Shown here one piece after another: positions 17,456 to 27,600 of a DNA stretch of 64,000 nt. A program made the translations under genes and the position numbers. Source of the stretch: Proteinivorax tanatarense (GTDB taxonomy: Bacteria > Bacillota > Proteinivoracia > Proteinivoracales > Proteinivoracaceae). Every line of letters starts with the position of its first letter. The first letter of the stretch is position 1. The stretch covers positions 1,674,001-1,738,000 of the forward strand of contig NZ_CP158367.1 in NCBI RefSeq assembly GCF_040267685.1, in the 5' to 3' direction. Under the pieces are notes generated by a model. It had not been told where the DNA came from, made no database searches, and saw only the letters and a list, made by a program, of their open reading frames with translations.

Positions 17456-18327
17456 CTGAAGCAATCTATATAGAGGTAAAAGCAGCCTCGGAAAAGCGCC
17501 GAATTTCAGTTAACAGTGTGCTTAAAAAACTAGGCGTTTCATCATCAGGTTATTATAGCTGGAAAAAGAGAACCACCTCAAACCAAGAGTTAAGAAAAAG
17601 ATCTCTTTGCACAGAAATTACCGAGATATATAATGAATCACATCAAATATATGGAGCACCTAAGATCACTTCTATATTAAAATCCAGAGGGCATGCAGTA
17701 TCAGAAAAGACTGTGGGCAACTATATGAAAGAGCTTGGTATTAAAGCAATTTGGGTAAGTCCTTATACGAGAACTACAATAGACCCAGATTTTGATTCTA
17801 AGCTTAAAAATGTATTAGATAGAAACTTCAACCCCAAAGCCCCTAATACAGTGTGGGTAACAGATATTACTTATATCCCCACAATTACAGGATTTGTATA
17901 TTTAACATCAGTAATGGACCTATATTCAAGAGCTATAGTAGGTTGGCATCTGTCAGATAGTTTATCTACTGCTGGGGTTGTTAAAGCCATTGAAAATTCT
18001 AAGAGAAATAATGTTTTAGATACTCCTGTTATTATTCATAGTGACAGAGGGATTCAGTATGTTTCAAAAGCATATTTAAAAGCAACTCCAGCTGAAAAAT
18101 TTATTCACAGCTATTCAAGGAAAGGTAATCCCTGGGATAATGCTGTAATAGAATCATTCCATTCTTTAATAAAAAGGGAATGGCTTAATAGGTATGTCAT
18201 TAAAAACCTTATGCATGCTCATGAGTTAGTCTTTGAATATATAGATGCTTTTTATAATACCAAAAGAATTCACGGTCACTGTAAAATGGAGTCGCCCCAT
18301 GAGTTTGAAAAAAAACATGCTATATAA
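17423..18327 (+). CDS. IS3-family transposase OrfB (expressed by -1 frameshift)
   Basis: The catalytic part of the transposase. Its frame is open from the slippery site; the first in-frame start, GTG 17518, gives 269 residues. The DDE integrase core is complete: Asp in VTDITYIPT, Asp in IIHSDRGIQY, and Glu in NPWDNAVIESFHSLIKREW about 35 residues later. The upstream HTH_21-type segment (YNESHQIYGAPKIT) is also present. The product is expected mainly as an OrfAB fusion. No disabling mutation is visible, so the element may be active. Confidence 0.9.
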
Positions 18328-18682
18328 ATTAGATTACAGGTTTACTAAATTTAACTTGTCCTTTTTCTTGACATAGAACCATAATGGCAATGTGGATGAG
18401 ATTATTTATCCGGTCAGTTTTGAGCGAAGGAAGGTAAATTCAAACGGTGCAGTGAAAATCAAATCCATAGAAATAACATTAAGTTATGCGTTATATGGCT
18501 ATCACGTTGGCTTGAGTCAAAAAGATGAACATAACAGACTAAATGTTTGGTTTAACAGATTTTTATTAGGTGAAATTGACTTGCAAACCTATAAGTTTTA
18601 CACTATTCAAAATGAAGAAAATAACAAGAAGTGTTAACCATGTCCTGAACCAAAAGTGTTAATCATGTCTTGAACCTGTACC

Positions 18683-18830
18683 AACTGACCAACTGACCAA
18701 CCAAAAAGGTCTTAATTGTCCATTGTTAATTGTAAATTCGCCCTTACAAGGGAGGTTGTAAATTGTAAATTCGCCCTTATTAAGTAAGGTTGTAAACTCG
18801 CCTTTATTATTATCCTGTCTCACCAACTAG
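18683..18830 (-). repeat. Composite intergenic repeat, copy 4, right part (modules b and a)
   Basis: CCAACTGA 8-bp words (module b inverted) followed by TTGTAAATTGTAAATTCGCC-type text (module a inverted). It is the continuation of the repeat cut at 16039. Confidence 0.7.
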
Positions 18831-18835
18831 GAATG

Positions 18836-21124
18836 TTAGCTTAAAACTTTGGATACGGTGGTAAGTATGTCATCTCCATTATAAGGTTTTTTCACGTATC
18901 CATCAAAGCCATAATCCTTATAATAGGCCATTACGGGGTCATTTGAGTAACCGCTGGTAACTATTGCTTTAATGTTTGGATCTATTTTTCTAATTTTTTC
19001 TATTGCTTCTTTGCCACCCATTCCCCCCTGAATTGTTAAATCCATAATTATTAGATCGTAATACTTCTGGTTTTTAGCTACGCAAGATACTTCTTCTATT
19101 GCCTGCTCACCAGTTGTTACTAAATCAACATCAAAGCCTATATTTGTTAATACTGTTTCCAGAATATGCCTGATTCCTTTTTCATCATCCATAACCAATA
19201 TTTTTCCACTTTTTTTATATATTTCACCATCTTCAAGAATAATGTTTTGCTTTAACTTCTCAGCTTCTTTATTTGTTGCCGGTAGATAGAAGCTCACATT
19301 AGTTCCTTTCCCTTCAGTTGACTCTACTATCATATGGCCGCCATGATTTTTTACTATTGAAAATGCTGACGATAAACCTAAACCGCTACCTTTTTCTTTA
19401 GTTGTGAAATATGGGTCAAAAACTTTTTCTAAATTTTCTTTGGATATTCCTATTCCTTGGTCAGCTACTGTAATTTTAGTGTAACTCCCTGCTATTAAGG
19501 GGATATAGTTATCATTATAAACCTCAGTATTTTTTCCTGTTATTTTAATTGTACCACCGTTAGGCATCGAATGCATAGCATTTAAGAGCAGATTATTAAG
19601 CACTGCGTTAATTTGACCTCGATCTATTTCTACAGGATGTAAGTCTTCTTCTATTTGATACACACACTTAATTGATGAACCTCTTAAAATAAAGCTTGCT
19701 GTTTCAACAATAAGTTCTTTAAGTGTAGCTGTTTCTTTTACAGGGGAACCTCCTTTTGAGAAAGTTAACAGCTGATATGTCAACCCTTGTGCAGTATCCA
19801 AAGCTTTTTCGGTTTCAATTATATAATCATCTTTGGTTTTTCCCTGCATAGATAAACACAAGTTACCTTTTATGACAGTTAAAATATTGTTAAAATCATG
19901 AGCTATCCCACCTGCTAGTACTCCTAAAGATTCTAGTTTTTTATTTTTCATAATTTCTTTTTCTAGCTCTATTCTCTCTGTTATATCAGCAAAAGCTATG
20001 ACATATCCATGAGATTTCCCATTTTTGTCTAAAAGCTTTGCACATTTTAGCACTATACTTTTTTGTTCCCCACTTATGGTTTTTAGTTTAAAATGCCGTT
20101 GCTTATTTAACGATAAAATTCCCTTGTCCTTATGTATTGTAAACAAGTTAATAGGTCTTTTACATCTTGGCTGAAATATAGAGAGCACTTCCCAAATTCG
20201 TCTTCCAAATACATTCTGTGACTCAATCCCTAAAATCTCTTCACCAGTTTTATTTAAAGTTATCACTCTACCATAGAGGTCAGTGGATATTACTCCTTCT
20301 GTAACGCTTCGCAGTATTACGTCTAAATGTTCTTTTTTCTTATATAAATCTTCTTGTATTTTATCTCTTTTTTTAAGATCAGATATACCAAATATCGGAA
20401 TTAGAAAGGTGATGACTGTTAATAATAAAATAGAAATAATTCCCTGTCTCTCTGCATATTTTAGTTCCCTGGAGCGTGATTGAATATAGGAACTATAAAG
20501 TTGATTTATTAACTGATACTCATCTTCCCTAGTTTTTTCATATGCTGAGCTATACAATAGTTCTACGGTATAACTTTCTAAATCAATATTATCCACATCG
20601 ACAGCTACAGAAGTTGGATAAAAAGTCTCTTTTGAAGCCTGAAGCCTATCGTCACCGTGGTTTAACGCCTTAAATGAGATAATGTTTTCATGTTCTCTTA
20701 GTTTCGATGATAAATAAATTATTAAATGTTCTTTTTCCGTTAAGCTTTCTGCAAGAATTTTTAGATCGTTTAATATAACCTGCTGTTGTTGCTCTTCTAA
20801 ACTTGGTTCTATTGAATTTAAGAGTTCCTGACGGCCGCCCCTTAGATGCAATTCTTGATATTCATCTAAAGATGTAATGTCATTTAGAACTCCTATCCGC
20901 CTTGAATGTTCAGTCAATTGATTTGACATAACAAGGTAGTCTAAACACTGCTTTCTAAAAACAAGTTTCTCATTATGTATACTTGACTGAGTAGTAAATG
21001 CAATTGTAATAAAAGTTACTGATATAATCAAACCAAAAGATAAAGTGATATATGTTAATATAGAGTTTGATAAAACACTTTTATATTTTGATACTTCTCC
21101 ACTACTAGTTCTGAGGAATTTCAT
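18836..21124 (-). CDS. Hybrid sensor histidine kinase with C-terminal receiver
   Basis: 762 residues, inner membrane. Domains in order: transmembrane helix (about 20-45), an extracytoplasmic sensor region rich in helices (45-220), second helix (about 225-250), PAS domain (260-385, with GIESQNVFGRRIWEV), a dimerisation domain with the phospho-acceptor His in GGIAHDFNNILTVIKG near 405, a HATPase_c domain (N box NNLLLNAMHSM, G1 DQGIGI, G2 GSGLGLSSAF) and a receiver (640-760) with Asp in LIIMDLTIQG and Lys in YVKKPY. The HDFNN version of the H-box is usual for NtrB-like and hybrid kinases. Signal and partner are unknown; no response-regulator gene adjoins, so output may pass through the fused receiver to a phosphotransfer protein elsewhere. 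Confidence 0.92.
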   Translation of the reverse strand: MKFLRTSSGEVSKYKSVLSNSILTYITLSFGLIISVTFITIAFTTQSSIHNEKLVFRKQCLDYLVMSNQLTEHSRRIGVLNDITSLDEYQELHLRGGRQELLNSIEPSLEEQQQQVILNDLKILAESLTEKEHLIIYLSSKLREHENIISFKALNHGDDRLQASKETFYPTSVAVDVDNIDLESYTVELLYSSAYEKTREDEYQLINQLYSSYIQSRSRELKYAERQGIISILLLTVITFLIPIFGISDLKKRDKIQEDLYKKKEHLDVILRSVTEGVISTDLYGRVITLNKTGEEILGIESQNVFGRRIWEVLSIFQPRCKRPINLFTIHKDKGILSLNKQRHFKLKTISGEQKSIVLKCAKLLDKNGKSHGYVIAFADITERIELEKEIMKNKKLESLGVLAGGIAHDFNNILTVIKGNLCLSMQGKTKDDYIIETEKALDTAQGLTYQLLTFSKGGSPVKETATLKELIVETASFILRGSSIKCVYQIEEDLHPVEIDRGQINAVLNNLLLNAMHSMPNGGTIKITGKNTEVYNDNYIPLIAGSYTKITVADQGIGISKENLEKVFDPYFTTKEKGSGLGLSSAFSIVKNHGGHMIVESTEGKGTNVSFYLPATNKEAEKLKQNIILEDGEIYKKSGKILVMDDEKGIRHILETVLTNIGFDVDLVTTGEQAIEEVSCVAKNQKYYDLIIMDLTIQGGMGGKEAIEKIRKIDPNIKAIVTSGYSNDPVMAYYKDYGFDGYVKKPYNGDDILTTVSKVLS

Positions 21125-21328
21125 GATTCACCCCCTGAGTCTTAAGTCCCACCATGTTATATTTCGACATAATTTTACAATAACCTTTTACATTTAGCAA
21201 TTTTTTCATAAACTCCGCTCAAAAAATGGTCAATCTTGATTTAGTGGCAAAAACTCTACTAAGGGACTTTAATTTTTGATATAAAAAATCTATTACAAAC
21301 GCAGGCGAGCTTCCATTTGTGCAGCAAA

Positions 21329-21380
21329 AAAGTGTCTATCTTAAAACAGAAGAATATTCCTGTTTTAAGATAGACACTTT
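21329..21380 (-). terminator. Terminator downstream of the racemase gene
   Basis: A perfect 21-bp stem (AAAGTGTCTATCTTAAAACAG and its complement, 10-nt loop) about 105 bp past the racemase stop. The rest of 21125-21484 shows no gene. Confidence 0.75.
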
Positions 21381-21484
21381 AACCGTTTGCAAAGATCCTT
21401 ATTTCAGATATTTAATTTGTAAAAGCCAATCATATTAGCTAAGAATCAACAAGTCAGCGTAAAAAAACCTAAGGTTTGTAAATT

Positions 21485-22189
21485 CTATCTGTTAATAGGT
21501 TTTATGTCGATTTTTGCATAATTTAATATAGACATTGTTAATACATCCAAGGGATCAATAAAGGGATACTGTAAATTAAAATGTTCTTTTAAAATAGATA
21601 GTTCTGTACATCCTAAAATAACTGGCTTGACTCCTTGTGAGAATAGCTGGTTAACACACGATTGAAACTTTTCCTGACTTTTTGGTATTTTTCCTGCTTT
21701 TATATTATAGATAACATCCATTATATATTGTTGACAGTTAGCATCTAAAGAATGACTTTTATGACCATATCTAAATAATGCTTCATGATATACCTTAGAG
21801 CTAATTGTACCATCTGTAGCCAATATTCCCACCCCAGTCCCATCGGGAAAGTTATTAGTTATTAACTTACAGGTTTCGTCTATCATGTTTATAATTGGAA
21901 TTTGTACCTTATGTTGTATCGCCTTATAGAAAACATGGGCTGTATTGCAAGGCATAGCAAGGAAATCAGCTCCCATCTTTTCTAAACTTTGCGCAGTTTT
22001 TATTAACTCTGGAGTTGGATCTACTCCATCGCCTAACACATAAGCAGTGCGATCAGGTATGTCGGTATTATTATTAATCAGAACATTTAAATGCTGTTGA
22101 TCTTTGGCAGCATCAGTTCTGCATACTATTCTTTTAAAAAGTTCAGCGGTTGCTAATGGCCCCATCCCGCCAATTATCCCAAGTTTCAC
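21485..22189 (-). CDS. Aspartate/glutamate racemase family protein
   Basis: 234 residues from the GTG at 22189 (GGGGAGG 7 nt upstream; the longer frame to 22231 ends before that site). The pattern KLGIIGGMGPLATAELFKRI opens the protein, the first catalytic Cys is in AMPCNTAH near 82, and the second in ILGCTELSIL near 193. This two-cysteine, cofactor-independent fold interconverts L- and D-aspartate or related amino acids in the cytoplasm. The substrate cannot be assigned from sequence; the GGMGP start resembles the YgeA/RacX type of broad-specificity racemases. A strong terminator follows, so it is probably monocistronic. Confidence 0.9.
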   Translation of the reverse strand: MKLGIIGGMGPLATAELFKRIVCRTDAAKDQQHLNVLINNNTDIPDRTAYVLGDGVDPTPELIKTAQSLEKMGADFLAMPCNTAHVFYKAIQHKVQIPIINMIDETCKLITNNFPDGTGVGILATDGTISSKVYHEALFRYGHKSHSLDANCQQYIMDVIYNIKAGKIPKSQEKFQSCVNQLFSQGVKPVILGCTELSILKEHFNLQYPFIDPLDVLTMSILNYAKIDIKPINR

Positions 22190-22231
22190 TTTATCCTCCC
22201 CTTTCCTACTTTTCATTTTTAAGAACAACAA

Positions 22232-22605
22232 CCCTAACCCCTACGCATAAAATGAAATTAAATTATAGTTTTATACAATAACATTATTGTAACACATATA
22301 TATATAATTGGATACTTTATGACAATTTGTCAATTACACTCTTTTATTCCGTTTTTATAAACCTCTTTATTGCCCAAGAAATGTTTTTATCTGTGTTTAA
22401 CATTCATTTTCTCCCTATATCTTCTTTTTACTGCTTTCTTCGCCATGCCTACCTTTGATATTGCGTGTTTTGACAACGTTTTTAGCTATTTTGCGGGATA
22501 GTAAAGTAGTATGAAAATTGCTTAACAGATTTCACTAGGTTCCTCTAAGGGAATTAGGTTATCGTTAAGCAACTAGTGGAACTAAGCTGTAAGCTGCCAT
22601 AAAAA
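22232..22605. other. Intergenic stretch with one small hairpin, no supported gene
   Basis: About 370 bp of AT-rich DNA upstream of the racemase gene. The only structure noticed is TTGCTTAAC (22518-22526) paired with GTTAAGCAA (22564-22572) around a 37-nt loop. No open reading frame with a ribosome site was seen. Confidence 0.4.
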
Positions 22606-22645
22606 TAATTAACCCAACTGCTTTTTATAAACAGTTGGGTTAATT
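22606..22645 (-). terminator. Terminator after kbl
   Basis: A stem of about 14 bp (TAATTAACCCAACTG with CAGTTGGGTTAATTA, 11-nt loop) immediately past the kbl stop. Confidence 0.8.
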
Positions 22646-22648
22646 ACT

Positions 22649-23836
22649 TTAGAGAATTTTCATTTCTTTTCCTACTTTTTGAAATATATCTACAGCCTTA
22701 TCTAACTGTTCTTTTGAATGGCCAGCAGTAACCATACATCTTACTCGTCCTGTTCCTTTTGGTACAGTTGGGAAGATAATGCCGGAGACAAACACCCCAT
22801 TTTCCAGAAGTTTTTTGCTAAACTCCATAGTTTCTGCTTCGTCACCTATAATAACAGGTGTTATCGGTGTCTCGCTCTTTCCTAAGTCAAAACCTAGAGT
22901 AGAGAGCTTTTCTTTAAAATATTTAGCATTTTCCCAAAGTTTGTCAGTATACTCTGTTGTCTCCATTAACATGTTAACAGCTTCTGTTATTGGCGCTACT
23001 GCCGCAGGAGGCAAGTATGTGCTGAATAATAGTGGACGACCACGGTGACTTAGCCATTGTTTCATGGTCTTTTTACCGGCTACATAACCACCAATTACTC
23101 CGATAGCTTTAGACAGAGTTCCGATAGTAAAATCCACTCTTCCATGAAGCCCAAAATGGTCTACTGTACCACGTCCACTTTCTCCCAGAACACCAGAGCC
23201 GTGAGCATCATCTACATAAGTCATAGCATTATATTTTTCAGCTAAATCAACAATTTCCGGAAGTGGTGCTATGTCCCCATCCATACTGAAAACACCATCA
23301 GTTATTATTAAAACGTTATTGTAATTATCTCTTCTTTCTTTCAATATTTTTTCTAGGTCTTCCATGTCACTGTGCTTATAAACAGTTTTGTCTGCTCTAC
23401 TTAAGCGACAACCATCTATTATACTAGCATGGTTTAGCTCATCAGAAATAATCAAATCACCTTTTTGGGTAATAGCTTGTATAGCTCCAGCGTTACAATT
23501 AAACCCTGATTGAAAAACCATAACCGCTTCTTCTCTTTTAAATTCTGCAAGTTTTTGTTCTAAGTTCTCATGAATATCCATATTACCAACAATAGTTCGC
23601 ACAGCACCAGCACCTACCCCATGACTTTCCACTGCTTTAACTGCTGCCTCTTTTAATCTAGGGTGGTTAGCAAAGCCAAGGTAGTTATTTGAAGAAAGGT
23701 TTATTACTTTTTTGCCATTTAATATGATTTCAGATTCGTTTGGCCCCTCTAAAACAGGTAGTTCTCGATAAACACCTTCTTCTTTAAGTTGCTGGATGTT
23801 TTCTTTTAGATAGTTTAGTTCATGAACATTGCTCAT
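22649..23836 (-). CDS. kbl: Glycine C-acetyltransferase (2-amino-3-ketobutyrate CoA ligase)
   Basis: 395 residues from ATG 23836 with AAAGGAG upstream. A pyridoxal-phosphate enzyme of the alpha-oxoamine synthase family: [11 protein letters not shown] near 52, [13 protein letters not shown] near 78, the PLP-contacting [10 protein letters not shown] near 205 and the Schiff-base Lys in [16 protein letters not shown] near 240. It cleaves 2-amino-3-ketobutyrate with CoA to glycine and acetyl-CoA. It lies 23 bp downstream of tdh in the same operon, which gives the complete two-step threonine degradation route, consistent with amino-acid catabolism. Confidence 0.96.
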   Translation of the reverse strand: MSNVHELNYLKENIQQLKEEGVYRELPVLEGPNESEIILNGKKVINLSSNNYLGFANHPRLKEAAVKAVESHGVGAGAVRTIVGNMDIHENLEQKLAEFKREEAVMVFQSGFNCNAGAIQAITQKGDLIISDELNHASIIDGCRLSRADKTVYKHSDMEDLEKILKERRDNYNNVLIITDGVFSMDGDIAPLPEIVDLAEKYNAMTYVDDAHGSGVLGESGRGTVDHFGLHGRVDFTIGTLSKAIGVIGGYVAGKKTMKQWLSHRGRPLLFSTYLPPAAVAPITEAVNMLMETTEYTDKLWENAKYFKEKLSTLGFDLGKSETPITPVIIGDEAETMEFSKKLLENGVFVSGIIFPTVPKGTGRVRCMVTAGHSKEQLDKAVDIFQKVGKEMKIL

Positions 23837-23859
23837 AAATATATATCTCCTTTCAAACT

Positions 23860-24909
23860 TTATTTTTCGTGTGGATAAAGAACTACTTTTCCGCAATCTC
23901 CAGATTGCATAAGCTCAAAGCCTTTTTTGAAGTCTTTCATTGGCAAACGATGGGTTATTACCGGCTCAATATTTAAGCTGCCAGATTCCAATAACCCTTT
24001 AACTTGAAACCAAGTCTCATACATTTTCCTGCCTGCTATCCCTTGAATAGTAATTCCTTTAAATACTACGTCATTAGCGATGTCCAGTGGCACTTCTCCA
24101 TTTGGAATACCTAACAACGAGACTCTCCCCCCTAATTTAACATACTTTAGGGACTGCTTTATAGCTGTAGGATTTCCTGACATTTCCGCTATTACATCTA
24201 CACCTTTTCCATCAGTAGCGTCTAATACTTTATTTACAGGATCTTCATTAAGAGGATTGATAACTATATCTGCACCTAATTTTTCCGCTAATTCCATGCG
24301 GTATTCATTGACTTCTAAAGCTATAACTTTGGAAGCTCCTGAGGCTTTAGCAACTGCTACTGCAAAAATCCCTATGGGACCACACCCAACCACGGCTATA
24401 GATTTACCAACTATATCACCTGCTAGCACTGTTTGGACAGCGTTCCCTAACGGTTCTTGCACAGAAAGATATGCTGGATCAATTCCTTTTGGATTAACCC
24501 ATGCGTTTTCTGCAGGTATAGCTACATATTCTGCATAGGTTCCATCTATGTCTACTCCTAATATTTTTGTTTCTTCACACAAGTGGGCTTGCCCTGTCCT
24601 ACATAACTCACATTCATTACAAACGATATGGGTTTCTGCCGAAACCATATCACCTTTTTTTACTAAAGTTACATCTTCTCCAATTTCTACTACCTCACCA
24701 CTGAACTCGTGCCCCATAACATAGGGTGGTTTAATTCTACTTTGAGACCACTCATCCCAGTTATAAATATGAAGGTCAGTTCCACAAATGGAAGTAGCCA
24801 TAACTTTTACTAATATTTCATCTGCTTTAGGTTTTGGGATATCCTTTGTTCCTAAGACAGCTCCTGACTTAGGTTCTTCTTTCATTACAACCTGCATTTT
24901 GTTTGCCAT
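23860..24909 (-). CDS. tdh: L-threonine 3-dehydrogenase
   Basis: 349 residues, medium-chain zinc dehydrogenase. Catalytic zinc ligands are Cys in [17 protein letters not shown] and His-Glu in [11 protein letters not shown]; the structural zinc site is [15 protein letters not shown]; the NAD-binding glycines are in [13 protein letters not shown] near 172. The [15 protein letters not shown] text distinguishes Tdh from other alcohol dehydrogenases. It oxidises L-threonine to 2-amino-3-ketobutyrate with NAD. AGGAGG precedes the ATG. First gene of the tdh-kbl operon. Confidence 0.97.
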   Translation of the reverse strand: MANKMQVVMKEEPKSGAVLGTKDIPKPKADEILVKVMATSICGTDLHIYNWDEWSQSRIKPPYVMGHEFSGEVVEIGEDVTLVKKGDMVSAETHIVCNECELCRTGQAHLCEETKILGVDIDGTYAEYVAIPAENAWVNPKGIDPAYLSVQEPLGNAVQTVLAGDIVGKSIAVVGCGPIGIFAVAVAKASGASKVIALEVNEYRMELAEKLGADIVINPLNEDPVNKVLDATDGKGVDVIAEMSGNPTAIKQSLKYVKLGGRVSLLGIPNGEVPLDIANDVVFKGITIQGIAGRKMYETWFQVKGLLESGSLNIEPVITHRLPMKDFKKGFELMQSGDCGKVVLYPHEK

Positions 24910-25020
24910 GCTAATTCCTCCTTTTAAGTTTTTACCAAAACTTTTCTATAATAATTATTTTCAACAAATATTAAATAAACTCCTTTAATATTTTGTTGAT
25001 ATTTATGTTACAAAAAGTCT

Positions 25021-25505
25021 CCAAAATAGATAATGGAAAGCGGAAAGTGGAAAGTAGGAAGTGGAAAAGCAAATCCCCCCGCAAAGCGGCAGCGGCCGGC
25101 CTCAGTGCCGGCCATAACAATGTATGAAAACAAAGCTGGTTTATTGGCAGGTAGCAGTTGGCAGGTAGCAGTTGGCAGGTAGCAGGTGGCTGGTGGCTGG
25201 TGGTGTTCAGGATAACAAAGTGGGTCTAAATTGTCCATTGTAAATTGTAAATTGTAAATTCGCTTTTATTAAGTAAGGTTGTAAATTCGCCCTTATTAAG
25301 TAAGTTTGTAAATTCGCCTGTCCAACTAACCAACTGACCAACTAACCAACTGACCAACCATCCAACTAAGGTCTTCATTGTCAATTGTAAATTGCAAATT
25401 GTAAATTGCAAATTGTAAATTCGCCTTTATTAAGTAAGGTTATAAATTCGCCTGTCCAACTGACCAACTGACCAACTAACCAACTGACCAACTGACCAAC
25501 TCAGT
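25021..25505 (-). repeat. Composite intergenic repeat, copy 5 (modules a-e, inverted, expanded)
   Basis: The longest copy, in minus orientation: module e (GGAAAGCGGAAAGTGG, 25031-25067), module d (hairpins 25079-25114), module c (GGCAGGTAGCAGTT words, 25147-25202), then module a and b text expanded into alternating blocks (TTGTAAATTGTAAATTCGCC, CCAACTGA, ATTAAGTAAG) up to 25505. Order and polarity agree with copy 3. It fills the gap between tdh and asnS. Confidence 0.8.
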
Positions 25506-25546
25506 ATAACACATAACAATAATATTAGTATAGACTATAAAAGAGT

Positions 25547-25594
25547 AAAAATCCCTAACCCACACTTGCCAAGCATGTGGATTGGGGATTTTTT
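25547..25594 (-). terminator. Terminator after asnS
   Basis: AAAAATCCCTAACCCACA pairs with TGTGGATTGGGGATTTTT, leaving an 11-nt loop, 14 bp past the asnS stop. Confidence 0.8.
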
Positions 25595-25607
25595 ACATAA
25601 AGTATGT

Positions 25608-26900
25608 TTAAGGATACATTCTATTTAGCATTCTAGGGAATGGTATGGTTTCTCTGATGTGATCTAACCCACAAACCCAAGCTACTGTACGTTCTAGACC
25701 AAGTCCAAATCCAGAATGAGGGACTGAACCATATTTTCTTAAATCAATATACCACTGATATGCGTCTAGTGGTAGGTTCTCTTGCTCTACTCTTTCCATC
25801 AATAAATCAAGACTTGAAATTCTTTCACTTCCACCAATAATTTCTCCATACCCTTCAGGGGCTAGCAGGTCAGCTGCCAAAACAACTTCTGGGCGTTGTG
25901 GGTCTGGTTTCATATAAAAACTTTTTATTTTAGTTGGATAATGGGTTACAAAAACAGGTTTTTGAAACTGTTCTGCAATGATTGTTTCGTGAGGTGCACC
26001 AAAATCATCACCCCATTTAATATCTTCTCCTTTTTCCTGGAGTAACTCAATAGCTTTGTCATAGGTAATACGAGGAAAGGGCGCTTTTATTGATTCTAGT
26101 TTTGTCAAATCCCTATCAAGGACTTCCAGTTCTTTTTTATTGTGTTCAAGTACTTCCTCAACAATGTATGTTAGGTAATTTTCTTGTATTTGTAAATTTT
26201 CTTCAAATTCTACATAAGCCATTTCTGGTTCTATCATCCAAAATTCTATTAAATGACGACGGGTTTTAGACTTTTCTGCTCTAAAAGTTGGCCCAAAGCA
26301 ATATACCTTACCTAACGCTAACGCAGCTGCTTCCATATATAGTTGACCACTTTGACTTAAATATGCTTTGGTATCAAAATAATCAGTTTCAAACAATGTA
26401 GTTGTACCTTCGCAAGATGAAGGAGTAAGAATTGGAGCGTCAACTAAAGTAAAGCCATCTTTATGGAAAAAATCTCTAGTTGCCTTTACCAAAGTATCCC
26501 TTATTTTCATAATAGCAACCTGTCTAGGGGAACGAAGCCATAAATGACGGTGATCCATCAAAAAGTCTGTGCCATGTTCTTTTTTGGAAATAGGGTATTC
26601 ATCTGCTTTATGTACTAGTTCAACGTTAGTAATGGATAGCTCATAACCTGAAGGGGCCCTGTGATCTTCTTTTACAATCCCTTCTACGGTTACAGAGGAT
26701 TCCTGTGACATCTCTTTTACTTTGTTAAAAAGTTCTTCTCCTACGTCATTTTTAACCATTACTCCTTGAATAAATCCTGAACCATCCCGCACTTGCAGAA
26801 AGTGAATTTTTCCACTAGAACGCAAATTATATAACCAACCCTGTAACTTTACTTCCTTGCCATTATATTTAGCAATTTCTTCAATACTGGTATGTAACAT
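25608..26900 (-). CDS. asnS: Asparaginyl-tRNA synthetase
   Basis: 430 residues. An N-terminal OB-fold anticodon-binding domain ([26 protein letters not shown]) is followed by the class II core: motif 2 [23 protein letters not shown] near 212-235 and motif 3 [27 protein letters not shown] near the C-terminus. Motif 3 ending PFPR and the absence of aspartate-specific insertions fit AsnRS rather than AspRS. It charges tRNA-Asn with asparagine. ATG 26900 has GGAGGT upstream. A sigma-A-type promoter lies 50-80 bp upstream and there is no T-box leader in the short gap, so expression appears not to be tRNA-regulated. Confidence 0.96.
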   Translation of the reverse strand: MLHTSIEEIAKYNGKEVKLQGWLYNLRSSGKIHFLQVRDGSGFIQGVMVKNDVGEELFNKVKEMSQESSVTVEGIVKEDHRAPSGYELSITNVELVHKADEYPISKKEHGTDFLMDHRHLWLRSPRQVAIMKIRDTLVKATRDFFHKDGFTLVDAPILTPSSCEGTTTLFETDYFDTKAYLSQSGQLYMEAAALALGKVYCFGPTFRAEKSKTRRHLIEFWMIEPEMAYVEFEENLQIQENYLTYIVEEVLEHNKKELEVLDRDLTKLESIKAPFPRITYDKAIELLQEKGEDIKWGDDFGAPHETIIAEQFQKPVFVTHYPTKIKSFYMKPDPQRPEVVLAADLLAPEGYGEIIGGSERISSLDLLMERVEQENLPLDAYQWYIDLRKYGSVPHSGFGLGLERTVAWVCGLDHIRETIPFPRMLNRMYP

Positions 26901-26950
26901 AATACTGACCTCCACTTTCTTGATAATAATTCGTTTTTTATTATCTAATT

Positions 26951-26979
26951 ATTATAACATTTATTCTATACTATATCAA
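26951..26979 (-). promoter_or_regulatory. Sigma-A-type promoter of asnS
   Basis: TTGATA (26974-26979) and TATAAT (26951-26956) on the minus strand, separated by exactly 17 bp. Confidence 0.7.
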
Positions 26980-27040
26980 TGTGGCTTTTTTAAGATCATA
27001 GCATCTATAAAACAATCATTTTTTAATTTAGTTGTTGCAA

Positions 27041-27077
27041 AAAAGCAAGGTTGCTTTTTCTTGTCAACCTTGCTTTT
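27041..27077 (-). terminator. Terminator after cheX
   Basis: A perfect 13-bp stem (AAAAGCAAGGTTG and complement) about 65 bp beyond the cheX stop. Confidence 0.7.
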
Positions 27078-27141
27078 GTTTAATATTTTTCTTAGTATTG
27101 CTTTTTTAAATTGTTTAACTCCGCTGAAACTTTATTGAACA

Positions 27142-27600
27142 TTACTGAACCGCTACATTTACTTCCACTATGAGACCATCTGCTTCCATTTCTATGCATA
27201 TGTAGTGCTTTGTATCGCTTCGCATTTTAAAATCTTCCCCATACATCAATGTGGGGGTGGAAATATTAGTTTCAATGCCACTGTTAGAAAATTGAGTGCT
27301 GGCGTTAGCAGTTAACATGTTACCCAGTTCAGACAGTGCACTTTGACTCATTTCATTTAATTCTTCAACAGGTGCCCCCATCATCATTTTTGAAGCAATT
27401 TTTTTGGCATTTTCTTCTGAAATATTATATATAACATTGCCTTTAACATCTCCCACAAGACCGATATTCATAGCAACGCCTTTTGTACTTATTGTGTTTG
27501 ATTTTAGTGATATATCGCCTCTCTTTACTTCAACAAAACCCAGTTGAGGCATAATTTCAGTAAAGGCTGTTATAAATGGATTTATAATTTTAGAATCCAT
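27142..27600 (-). CDS. cheX: Chemotaxis protein CheX (CheY-P phosphatase family)
   Basis: 152 residues from ATG 27600, with a run of Gs upstream as ribosome site. The CheC/CheX/FliY fold is recognisable by NPFITAFTEIMPQLGF at the start and SALSELGNMLTANAST near 87-102, which carries the catalytic ExxN pair (Glu and Asn in ELGN) used to dephosphorylate CheY-P. CheX usually acts as a dimer in the cytoplasm. The gene overlaps by 11 bp the end of a receiver-CheX fusion gene, so the two are translationally coupled and likely act on the same phosphorelay. Confidence 0.88.
   Translation of the reverse strand: MDSKIINPFITAFTEIMPQLGFVEVKRGDISLKSNTISTKGVAMNIGLVGDVKGNVIYNISEENAKKIASKMMMGAPVEELNEMSQSALSELGNMLTANASTQFSNSGIETNISTPTLMYGEDFKMRSDTKHYICIEMEADGLIVEVNVAVQ

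Larger units (their letters stand above)
17073..18381 (+). mobile_element. IS3-family (IS150-like) insertion sequence
   Basis: 1309 bp, starting TGATGCTAGAATAAAAATAGG and ending in TAGAACCA, with imperfect terminal inverted repeats of about 30 bp and a TAA target duplication (17070-17072 and 18382-18384). It is nested in the IS481 transposase gene. Two overlapping frames encode the transposase. Confidence 0.9.
16135..18637 (+). pseudogene. IS481-family transposase split by an insertion
   Basis: The 5' part (16135-17072) encodes the N-terminal helix-turn-helix region (FTDLCAEYGISRNTGYKWK) and the whole DDE core: Asp in VWSVDFKGWW, Asp in IRSDNGTPF and Glu in QQNGGHERMHRDLK. Coding breaks after SEIKYN where the IS3-type element enters. 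The remaining 3' part resumes at 18385 and encodes the C-terminal tail (DEIIYPVSFERRK to NNKKC). As it stands the first part reads into the insertion and stops at 17124. The intact 396-residue version is encoded at 47564-48754. Confidence 0.9.
16040..18682 (+). mobile_element. IS481-family element, copy 1, interrupted by an IS3-family element
   Basis: The element begins TGTTCGGTCAGGACATGG and ends with CCTGTACC, flanked by a direct repeat AACT (16036-16039 and 18683-18686). The ends form imperfect inverted repeats sharing GACATGnTTAACA. Subtracting the 1309-bp IS3-type insertion and its 3-bp duplication leaves 1331 bp, the same length as the intact copy at 47519-48849. Its transposase reads identically to the intact copy on both sides of the insertion, implying recent transposition. 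Confidence 0.9.

Noticed and set aside
26901-27140. T-box leader upstream of asnS
   Set aside because: The gap is only about 240 bp, contains the cheX terminator and a good promoter close to the start, and has no T-box core or specifier structure.
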